DNA of 64,000 bases from Cycas panzhihuaensis (lineage: Eukaryota; Cycadophyta), in NCBI GenBank assembly GCA_023213395.1, contig CM041465.1:167221741-167285740 (forward strand), read 5' to 3'. The position numbers and the translations under genes were made by a program. The notes under the pieces were generated by a model. It did no database searches. It worked only from the letters and a program-made list of their open reading frames with translations, and had not been told where the DNA came from. Position 1 is the first letter of the stretch. Every line of letters starts with the position of its first letter. Positions 23,422 through 32,470 of the stretch are shown piece by piece.

Positions 23422-26400
23422 AGGCGATTACTGACACCTTGATGTTTTGAAGAAGAACAACAGGATCTGCTGGCACTCTACAACAGTTTTTTTTACAAGC
23501 AATATATATTAACTAGATTTATTTTCTGAAAATTTTAGCAAGTTCTATATATTATTTCAGCATTTTTGACTATTATTGAGCTATATTTCTGGTTCAACAA
23601 ATATTACTGAGATCTATTTTCAGATTTGTGCAGATCTACAAAGGATTTTTCAGCAGCAAGCTATATACTTTCAAGTTTTATTCTCATATTTGAGTTATTT
23701 TCTGTTCAGATCTACAGATTTATCATATATTTTCGATTTACAAGTTTTTTATCTACTTATTTGTTATTTTTGCATTTTTAAAAGAGCATCGGCCCATACA
23801 AAAGTTATCAAGTTTTTCGAGATCTACAATTTATTACTTTAGATCTGCTATTTTTTTATTTCAATAAGTTTTCAATATTTTCTGTTATATTTGTTTATAT
23901 CTGTGATATTTTTTTTGCCATAGATCTGCTATACTAAGGCCAGATCTACAACATTTACATAATATTTTTTGCAGATCTACTGGGTCTCACTGCAGATCTG
24001 AGATTTTCTTCAAAGATCTGCAACTTATTACTTCAGATCTGCTAATTTCTATTATAAATCTGCTTATTGTATTAGTTTTTTCAGCATTTTATGCTATATT
24101 TAGCTCAGATCTACGTATTTTCATTATATTTCTGACTATATTTTTCAAGATTGTTACAGATCTATAGTTTTTTGGGCATATTTAGCCGCATGCAGAAGCA
24201 ATCTTGGAGAATGCACTTGGAAATTTGAAGAAGCCTGTTACAAATACGTTTTAGTTGCTCAACCGTCCGACGGAACATAGCTATATGACTGCTCGTTGAG
24301 ATTCTGACGAGCTCACCGATCTGCTGGAGAAGACGGATCTGGATTCCATCCACTGTGGAGGAAGATCTCCCGCTCAGAAGTTTGCTCTCCATACGGAACC
24401 AGGTTCTTCGTTTCCGTTTGTTTTATATTTTCAACATATAAATAAATATTTTGATATATGCTCTTTGATTTTCATCTTTGGATTATTTGCTGTCCTTAGA
24501 TCTATTGTTTGATTTTCATATATTTAACTCTGCCATTATATTATTCATTGCTTCCGTTTATCATATTTGTCTCTATTGTCTCTCCGTTGTTATTGGCCTA
24601 TGCTCCGGCCTCTGTGCCGCACACACCTGTTTCCATCTACTGTCTGAGCTCAATCCTCTGTATACTGTTATTGGCTCGTACTTTATACCTGTTATCCCTG
24701 TGCATTCTCACATTCGTCGCATATTCTGTTCCCGTTGATCACCATTGCGCATCCGGCATCTGCCCTTTGACATTCGTTCTACTTCATTGATTGCGTCCCG
24801 CTCCAGCTTTGCCTGTCCTCATTCCCGTTCGACTCTCTCGTCTGGAATCTCTGTATCTGTGTCTGCGTTTCCGTTTTGCGGGAGCGTCCCGTCGCCTACC
24901 ATCCGTCTCTCGTCTGGGATCTCTGTATCTGCGTTTCCGTTTTGCGGGAGCGTCCCGTCGCAGACGTTTCCGTTTCTGCGTTTCTGTTTTGCGGGAGCGT
25001 CCCATCGCAGACGTTTCCGTTTTGCGGGGTTCGTCGCCGTCCCTTCTCCGTGCGCCGTCAGCGCGCTGCCTCGCCCTCGACCGCTCTCCCGTGGTTGCCT
25101 CGGACTCTGCGCTGCGTTTCCGTTTTGCAGGGTTCGCCGCTGTCCCTTCTCCGTACGCCATCGGCGCGCTGCCTCAACCGCTCTCCCGTAGTTGCCTCGG
25201 CCTCTGCGCCTCTTTCTGGACGCGTCGCCCTTCTCCGTCTCTTCTGTTTACGCTGCGTCGCTCTCCCGTATTGGTCTCTGCGTCGCCCGCGCTTTCGATC
25301 TTCATTGGCCTTTGCGCCTCTTTCTGTGCATTTGCACATTGCATGCGTTGTATATTTATTGAAACGCTTTACATTTATGTATTTTGGGAGGCTTTGTTTC
25401 TTGTACATTTATTGGCTGCGTTATTATTTGGCTGAGTCTATATTGAGTCATTATTTCACTTTATAAAAGTTAATTAAATAATTCTTTGTAAATCTTTTAT
25501 TTCTGTGCTTTTTCCCTTGACGAGCGAGTTCACCCTCCTGGCATCGGAGGTTTCCATTATCTGACTGGTCTTGGGTTCAATCCCAGCCCAGTTCAGTTTC
25601 AGACTGTTTTTTAAAAGAAGTTTTTTCAATTTTAAACCTTATTTTTTTTAAATTTTATTTTTCCATAAGGTTATTGGCGCATTTTTGGCCATAACTTCCC
25701 CCTGGCTCATCGGTTTCAGACGAAACCTGTGCCATCAGATCAGAAATTTTTCGTAGATAAATTTTGACTGGTCATAAGACCGATTTGGTGCACATTTTAC
25801 CTCGTTTCACCCCTTTTAACATTGGACTTTCGAAATTTCAGCAGTTTTTACATTTTTGATAAAATCGGTTTTAGAACTGGCTGCTATTTATTGTTGGTAA
25901 ACTGTTTTGTATCCGAATTTTTTCTATTCTGATCTACGTCATATAGACTCTAATATCCATCTTTTACTTTAATTTTTTGACTTCATTTTTACTAATATTT
26001 TAATCGTTAAAATAAGAAAATTAGTTGTTTTTCCCTGTTTCTTAAACATTCTCCATAAAGATACTTGTCACTTTTTTCACTATAACTTTTGCAATTTTTA
26101 TCAGATTTCATTTCCGTCACCGTTGGGAAGCTGACTCATTCCTCTTCACTGTGATATATTTTTTCATATATTTTGACACATTTTGCTTATATTTCAAATC
26201 AGCTAAAGTTGAGTCATTTTATTGGCCTAAATCGCTTTTTTACACTGCTTAATATATTCTTTCAAAATTTTCAATTGGCCGAATATTAATTACTTCATCA
26301 ATAATATTTAATCATTTTTTCAACTTTTCTAAGGATTAATTAATACTTTTATACAATTTTTGCCTACCTTGCTCCTATTAGGCTCCATAAGGAGGTCCTT

Positions 26401-26682
26401 TTCTTAGCATCATTCAAAACGTGACTTATTGGTATCATTTTTCAAAACCGTCTGTCTTATTGGATTCACATTTCAGCAATCTACATATTGATAAAATTTT
26501 AAGCTATTCTGACCTCTTTCAATATCGTTTTCAATCTGTTAAAGTTGAGTATATATATTCATCCTAACAAGCTTGTCTTCCTTTCAAAATTTTAAAGAAA
26601 ATTCTAGTTTATATCTCATTGTTTATTCAAGTTTTCTACTTGATCTTATTATCATTTTCTTATTGATTAAATTACTTTTAAA
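23422..26682 (+). other. Long leader of the young copia-type element
   Basis: About 3.3 kb between primer site and gag frame. Three zones can be seen. The first (23600-24165) is AT-rich with about 13 AGATCT hexamers. The second (24740-25330) is GC- and CpG-rich with tandem repeats. The third (25440-26680) is AT-rich with no coding pattern and contains a tRNA T-arm-like GGGTTCAATCCC near 25573. Open frames through the GC-rich zone exist in several phases on both strands and look incidental. Confidence 0.75.
24740..25330 (+). repeat. CpG-rich tandem-repeat block in the leader
   Basis: Five copies of a unit built on GCGTTTCCGTTTTGCGGG start near 24865, 24931, 24978, 25012 and 25114. The first two copies are part of a roughly 66-bp duplication that includes TCTCGTCTGG and ATCTCTGTATCTG. 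From about 25026 a unit of about 115 bp (CGCCGTCCCTTCTCCGT...CCGCTCTCCCGT) is duplicated. CpG is frequent here and rare nearly everywhere else in the window. Confidence 0.9.
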
Positions 26683-27447
26683 ATGGCGCAATTCCCCATT
26701 TTCAATGGCCATAACTATTCACTATGGTATGATACTATGCACACTTATTTTATTGAACGTGATCTTTTGAAGTATTTACAACATGAATTTGACCTTAGCA
26801 TTAAAGAAAACTTTAGAAAAGATAATGAAATTTTAGGTTTATTATTTTGCACTATTACTGATGATATTTTTTCACTAGTTTCTGAACTGACAACATCTAA
26901 GCCTGTTTGGGATTTATTGATTTCTACTTATGGGGGAGATATCCCTACTGTATTTGATGAAACTTTTGATGAGCATGTGAGACAGGTGACAGAACAGGTA
27001 GATCATGACGGCAACACCAATGAAGATTCAGATCAAATGCAGGACCACCTTGTTGCACAAGGATTTGATCCTCCATTTGAGGGGGAGCATCATGAAGACG
27101 AATCTTATGACATAGCGAAGAATGAACCTGGTGATATGACAACTGTTCGAAGCATAAAGAGTATAAAAGTTCAAGTCCAAATTACAGCTACTCATCTACT
27201 TTTGCATCAAGTTTCATCTACCTATAGTCTTCCTACATCATTCTATAATCAAGAGATATATGTGACTATAAGGGTGAGAAGCATTGACAAAGATCAAGTT
27301 TGGCATTTCAAAGTTTCTTTCAAGTACCAGTTCCACAAGTTCAAGGAAAAGATACAAGTATTCGTGCTGACATTAAGGGGGAGAATGTTGGGTGTAATGT
27401 CATCACTCAACTCCCTCTTACCTACGAGATTGTGCACCTCAATTTAG
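26683..27447 (+). CDS. Gag-like protein of the young copia-type element, deletion-derived
   Basis: A single open frame of 254 codons. Residues 1 to about 86 are a copia gag N-terminus (FPIFNGHNYSLWYDTMHTYF, then SKPVWDLLISTYGGD). From about residue 87 the sequence no longer looks like gag. An acidic stretch (HDGNTNEDSDQM, FEGEHHEDESYD) is followed by a Lys- and Phe-rich C-terminus of unknown origin (WHFKVSFKYQFHKFKEKIQ). The natural reading is that an internal deletion joined the gag N-terminus to a downstream pol or linker segment. The frame reads through the polypurine tract and ends about 60 bases inside the 3' LTR. The product might still assemble with gag from a complete relative, but that is inference. 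Confidence 0.7.
   Translation: MAQFPIFNGHNYSLWYDTMHTYFIERDLLKYLQHEFDLSIKENFRKDNEILGLLFCTITDDIFSLVSELTTSKPVWDLLISTYGGDIPTVFDETFDEHVRQVTEQVDHDGNTNEDSDQMQDHLVAQGFDPPFEGEHHEDESYDIAKNEPGDMTTVRSIKSIKVQVQITATHLLLHQVSSTYSLPTSFYNQEIYVTIRVRSIDKDQVWHFKVSFKYQFHKFKEKIQVFVLTLRGRMLGVMSSLNSLLPTRLCTSI
27375..27385 (+). promoter_or_regulatory. Polypurine tract of the young copia-type element
   Basis: AAGGGGGAGAA lies immediately before the TG start of the 3' LTR at 27386, the usual plus-strand primer position in copia elements. Confidence 0.92.
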
Positions 27448-27881
27448 ACATGTGATGCTCAACATGTCAAGGTAAGTTAAGGTAAGTTGAGTTAGTTTCA
27501 TTTGAGTTAAGTTAGTATTATTTTATTATTAATTTGAATTCAGGGGTTGAGGAGTTTCCTCCTCCCCAAACTATAAATGTTAAGGGTGTACAACCACCGG
27601 TGTCTTTAGACACCACCTACTTTTGAGGATGATTTGGAATACTCATGCTGCTACAATGGATTGAACAACAAGGCTCTCATGTGTTATGCTATTGTAATTG
27701 GTGATACACTGCTGTATTGATGCAATACTAGTTTGTACTTATTTGATATATGTTCTAACCTGTTAGTTTGCAAGCATATTTTCTATCACTTTGTATTAGA
27801 GCATTGTGGCTCCATATTATTTCCATCATTTGGTATCAGAGCTCAGTTTGGCTCATAGTTCTGCAAGTATATTTTCCTTCA
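27386..27881 (+). mobile_element. 3' LTR of the young copia-type element
   Basis: 496 bp with TGTTGGG at the start and TTCCTTCA at the end. It matches the 5' LTR closely and includes the two internal primer-site-like motifs near its end. The sequence after 27881 (AGTTAGTCATC) is minus-strand gypsy-C DNA. Confidence 0.95.
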
Positions 27882-28900
27882 AGTTAGTCATCTATAGCCT
27901 ATGAACATTGAGCTTGTTGACCAGTTTAAGTCATCAACTTCATTGTACCCATGTTCTCTGTAAACTCCTTCTAAAGTAGCTTCATTGTTGTTCCTTTCTT
28001 TAGTGGACATAATTCCATGTCATGGTCCTATGGTCCATAATCCTCACAAAGCTTATCTTCACCATATTGAAGGGCTAGACATTCTCAATAGTAATGTAAC
28101 TACTTATTATATACAAAACATCTTGGTGGCATAGGAATAATTAAAGACCTATCATTATATAGTGCTTTTCTAATTGGCTATCAATCCTAACTGTAAAAAA
28201 TAACTACTACCCCAACTAAAGTTTATCTAGAAGGAGTACATGTGTATTTTGGATGAAATGGGTAATATATAGTAGCATGACCCATATGTTTATTGTAAGT
28301 ACATAAAATATCTATTAGAGGGTTGTGGTGACCTAATTATATACTTTTGACATTCATTTATAAGATGTCTTTATGAACCATACTTCTAGCTTATCTAATA
28401 TTGGATTCCATAGTTCTATAGTTAAAACCACTAATCTATATTTTAGATTATTTTTCAATCTCTTGTGGATATTCTTTAGTTGTGACTTAGTGTCACTAGC
28501 TTGATTCACCTCCTTCTGTCTTTGTTCTTAAGCTATCCTTCTTTAATATCTTTCCTCTAATTGAAGATCTCCTCTTAATGGTTAAACATATATCTCAGGA
28601 GCTATATCCTCTCATTTATCTTGATAGTATGATAATAATCATTCCATGAACTAGTGTAAAATTTAGTCATCCCTTGGTTTAGAATTCAATTTACACACTA
28701 AAATTTATAACCTTCTATCAAACTCTTTCCTTAACTTAAAATATTTCTATTATAAAATACCCTAACTATGCATGACTGAGGCATTATTTCAGTCATCCTT
28801 GAATCTTTTCTTAAATTTTATTTGAATGCCATCCCAACCTTTAAATTATTTCTCCATAAATTTGAATCATACCATTTGATAGGGTAGTGATTCCTTCAAT
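27882..28900 (-). pseudogene. Gypsy-C gag remnant with zinc knuckle
   Basis: On the minus strand, 28565-28430 reads as a charged, helix-prone stretch (LRGDLQLEERY*RRIA*EQR, then KSQLKNIHKRLKNNL) interrupted only by TAA or TAG where Gln is plausible. At 28048-28007 a decayed CCHC knuckle is visible (CEDYGP*DHDMELC, second Cys replaced by Tyr). Position and strand fit the 5' part of gypsy-C, whose RT lies beyond the young insertion at 20.3-21.1 kb. The gag core itself was not recognised. Confidence 0.55.
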
Positions 28901-29779
28901 AATAAAGCATGTCAGAAAAACAAAGTAATTTAGAGTGAAAAATAGAACTAAATTTTATAAGAACACCTTTCTTCTTTTTAATTTCTATCTTTCTATTATA
29001 CAACTAGTAAAAACTAAAAAGTTAAGTTTTTGTAATATAAAAAATATATAAATTTAAGGCCCTTGGCTAACTAAAAATCCTAACTACTATCCCCTAAATT
29101 TAGGAAATTGTCTTGGAGTAAAAATACCCCTAAAACTTTCTATTTTTAGTAAACCTTTAAAAGTTCTCCAAATCATACAAAAACTATCCTATGGGTTGTT
29201 AAATATACCATAGGTCCTACAAAAATGCTAGTAAAGTAAAATTAATCCTATAACTAAGAAAATTAATACCTTCGGAATCTTACAAAAGTGATAAATAATC
29301 ATAAAATTCAATATTAGGCTACTAGATGATAATGGATGGACTTAAAATTTTTAAAAATGATGTCATAATTAATGAAATAATTAATATGATGTACACATTT
29401 TAAAGATTTATGTTAGAAAAAAGGGCCAAAATAAACACTTGGATCAAAAGTTATGACCCTTGTATATTGACCCTCTAAATTTATAATTCATAAATGCTCC
29501 CATATCCTCCTCCCTTATTGAAAATAACTTAACTCCTATGAGTTATTATGTTTGAACTCCTACCAATTATCCATATTAAGTTTCTTTAATTCAACTTTTA
29601 AAATCTAGGCATTTCCCTCCTGTTATAGCCTTTTCCATTGGACTAAATACCTATTATAACTAACCTACCTTATATTAATTATTTTCTTATCTAGTACTTG
29701 TTCAATTTCTTCCCTCTTCTTCCTTAGTATTTATTATCTCTAATTTACCTCTTGTACCTCATCTTTTACCTCATCATCT
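28901..29779. other. No gene; possible 3' end of gypsy-B
   Basis: AT-rich. On the minus strand a TATAACAGGAGGG stretch starting at 29627 resembles a decayed TGTAACAG-type gypsy LTR start, 150 bp beyond the integrase tail of gypsy-B. No second LTR copy was found to confirm it. Confidence 0.35.
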
Positions 29780-30920
29780 TTTTCTTAAAAGGTATACAAA
29801 TCAAAAACATTAAATATATGTGAAGTATCAAGGTAATGAGGTGTATTCACCTCATAAGCATTGCTATTAACTTCCTTTATAGTTTTGGATGGACCTATCT
29901 TTTAATATTTTAGCTTCTTATATGTATATTAAAGAAATTTATTCTTCCTCAAATATAACATCACTAAACCCCTCTTTGAAAGTACCTTATTTCTTCTACT
30001 TATATATGCCACTAGGTTATATTTATCATTATGGTATTGTAATTTTCTCCTCACCTCAACATACACCTATTGCATGTGTTTTATAAAGGCTTTTGCATCA
30101 TTTCTTATCCTATCACTAATGGGTGATTATGTTAAATTTAGTACTCTCTTAGGATTCTTACCATAAACAATATGAAATAGTGACTTACCTATAAATCTAT
30201 TTATAAAGTTATTATAAGTAGATTTAGTTTGTACCAATGTTAAGTCCTACTACTTGGGTTTCTCTCTAATAATATATCTCAATAAGTTTTCTAAATTTCT
30301 GTTTAACATTTTTATTTATCTAGCAGTTTGGAGATAATAAGCATTACTTAATTATAGCTTTATCCCTAATTTCTTCTATAATGTTTTCTAAAAATGACTC
30401 AAAATTTTGGTATCTCTATTGAAAGTGATAGTCTTCAACACCCTATGCAACCTAGTAGCCTCCTTGAAAAATAAAATTATTATTCATGTTACATCACTAG
30501 TCTTTCTGCATGTAATAAAATAATCTATTTTTTAGAATCTATCAACATTAACAAATATAGAGTCATTACCTTATTAGGTGTTAGGAAATCACAATATAAA
30601 ATCTATGTTCAAATCTATCTATACCTTCTTATACTAGTAATGATATACATAGTCTAGTATCATGTGTATGCCCTTTATCCACCTAACAATTCCTACACCT
30701 TTCTATATATTATATAACAACCTACTTTATCTTTAGCTAAAAGTACTATTCCTCCCCCAAAAATTTGTTCCTACTAAGATGCTCTTCAAGTCTTTTACTA
30801 TATAATTTCCTTATAATATTGTCCCTCATAGACCTAATGGAAATATATAATTGTTTTCCTTTAAACAAGTATCCATCCTACATAAAATACTCATCATACT
30901 CAAATCCATTCCCATTAACT
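29780..30920 (-). pseudogene. Gypsy-B integrase remnant
   Basis: Minus strand, N to C: zinc-binding region with DGYLFKGKQLYIS, SMRDNIIRKLYSKRLEEHLS and CRNC (about 30890-30690). The core follows with NRDTKILSHFW (second Asp, near 30400) and YYPQTARQIKMLNRNLENLL, where the catalytic Glu position reads Lys. The C-terminal block is VYVEVRRKLQYHNDKYN, RGLVMLYLRKNKF and ISNTFN-type HIFNVFDLY (30060-29795). The reading needs frame changes and passes several stops. This is a Ty3/gypsy integrase of a common plant type, different from gypsy-1. Confidence 0.88.
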
Positions 30921-31149
30921 AAGTGATTCTTTTAATGTTTTATAACTTTTTCAAATGATAGATCATCATCATATAAATATTTTAAAGCATAAAATCTAAC
31001 TACTTCATTTACCATAATGGTTAATAGTACTACCCTTCTATTCAATACATCAATGACTTGATTTTGTTTTCTTGATTTATGCACCAGGATAAAAGTAAAG
31101 TCTAATAAATATGATACCTACTTTACATACATAGAATTAAACTATTTTT

Positions 31150-31440
31150 TCATGTTTATATATCCTATTGCCTAATGATCTATAAATAAGATAAATTCCT
31201 TAAGCATAAGATAGTACCACTAATGCCTTAATGTCTAAATAATAGTAGAGAATTTTATATCATAAGTGTAATACTTCTTCCTTACCTCATTCAATTTCTT
31301 ATTGTAATATGTTATTAGCCTTCCATCTTGACTTAATATGGCTCCAATAGCCACATGTAGGGCATCACAATCAACCTTAAATATCTTTCTAAAATTTGAC
31401 AGTGCAAATACAAGTGCCTTTATCACCTTTTATTTCATTA
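31150..31440 (-). pseudogene. Gypsy-B RNase H remnant
   Basis: An open minus-strand stretch, 31426-31235, reads LSNFRKIFKVDCDALHVAIG, AILSQDGRLITYYNKKLNE and YYTYDIKFSTII. This is the Ty3/gypsy RNase H, with its first catalytic Asp in VDCDA. It follows RT directly, as expected. Confidence 0.92.
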
Positions 31441-31444
31441 GTAT

Positions 31445-31850
31445 ACAGATTCATTTTGTTTCCTTATTCAAGATAACCTTCTTTCCCCTAATACAATATG
31501 TTAAAGGAGCAATGATACCACTAAAATTTCTAATGAAATTTCTATAAAATATGTGTAAACCATGGAAGCTCCTTACCTTTTTCACATTCTTAGGTGTAGT
31601 CCATTCAATAGTGGCTCTAATTTTCTCCTCATCTATCTGCAACCCATCCTTAGATATTATAAATCCTAAAAGTATTAGTCTACTCTATATAAACTTATAT
31701 TTATTCAATTATATATATAACTTCTCTTTCCTCAATATATGTAACACTATTATCAAGTGTAAGAAATGATTCTCCTTAGTTTTACTATATACCGAAATAT
31801 CATCAATAAGAATAGATATATGCTAACTAAGCACTTACAAGCATGCCAAA
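31445..31850 (-). pseudogene. Gypsy-B reverse transcriptase, C-terminal part
   Basis: Minus strand: the catalytic ILIDDISVYSKTKENH lies at about 31813-31765, then GFIISKDGLQIDEEKI, then TPKNVKKVRSFHGLHIFYRN and FSGIIAPLTYCIRGK (31640-31480). RT sequence upstream of the catalytic motif is missing. Homology stops near 31850, where an LTR fragment of gypsy-A begins. Confidence 0.9.
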
Positions 31851-31855
31851 GAAAA

Positions 31856-32058
31856 CCAAAGAGAACTAAAATATATATCAATGTATAATCTCATAAAAGT
31901 AATAGTACATAACATTTCTTTCTTTATAGTTTATAGACCTTAAAGAGATAAGAAGGTCCTTTTATATGGAATACTATTTTTAGGATAAACAACCTTTATT
32001 TTTATTGGTGAACTTAAGTGTCTTGCATATAAAAGTTAGAGGATATCACTGAACACCT
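31856..32058 (-). mobile_element. Gypsy-A 3' LTR fragment
   Basis: Directly after the gypsy-A integrase tail, the minus strand reads ATATATGACTAAAGAATTAG and then CTAACTTTTATATGCAAG. These correspond to CATATGACCAAGGCACTAG and the AACTTTTGTATACAT block of the gypsy-1 LTRs, with a small deletion at the start. The match fades and stops where gypsy-B RT begins. Confidence 0.55.
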
Positions 32059-32470
32059 AATTCTTTAGTCATATATTCCAACAATCTAGTCTTGTCCCTC
32101 AATATGATGAGTCCTTAAATCCAAAGATATGTGGTTACTACTTAATAAATTTAGTTGATTTCTATATTACCTCTTTAAGCTCACAACCAACCTACTATAC
32201 CAAATACTCATATATGGTCTTATTTTGAAGGCAACATTATTTCTTATCAAACATAAATTTTAACAAGATAGTGAGGAGTTGTTCTTCATCCAAGACTCGA
32301 AGAAGTTCTTAGAGAATAGTGTCCTGACCAAGGTATTTCTTAAGATATAAAATGTGAAAAATATTATATCTCTTAGTGTTGGGTGGGAATTCTAGTGTAT
32401 AAAAGAATTCACCAATCCTTTAGAGCACTTTGTAAGGACCATAATAGTATGGGTTGAGATTTTGGATTTT
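32059..32470 (-). pseudogene. Gypsy-A integrase C-terminus
   Basis: Minus strand: NPYYYGPYKVL*RIGEFFY, LEFPPNTKRYNIFHILYLKK, then LRVLDEEQLLTILLKF, YEYLV**VGCELKEVI*KS and PHIFGFKDSSY*GTRLLEY. Apart from decay, this is the same C-terminal block as in gypsy-1 at 15.95-16.3 kb, in inverted orientation. It is a chromovirus-like tail. Upstream integrase sequence is not recognisable beyond about 32470. Confidence 0.87.

Larger units (their letters stand above)
22931..27881 (+). mobile_element. Young, internally deleted copia-type LTR retrotransposon
   Basis: Two nearly identical direct repeats bracket a primer site, a 3.3-kb leader, one gag-like frame and a polypurine tract. Protease, most of integrase, RT and RNase H are absent, so this copy could move only with help from a complete relative. 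By eye the LTRs differ at roughly six substitutions and five short indels in about 477 aligned bases. That makes it the youngest insertion seen here. It lies within the minus-strand gypsy-C. Confidence 0.93.

Noticed and set aside
24745-25466. Overlapping Arg/Pro/Ser-rich open frames of 116-214 codons on both strands
   Set aside because: They lie in a GC-rich tandem repeat where stop codons are rare in all phases. They have low complexity, match no domain and overlap each other.
25560-25605. A functional tRNA gene
   Set aside because: Only a T-arm-like hairpin is visible. No acceptor stem, anticodon arm or convincing A box could be placed.
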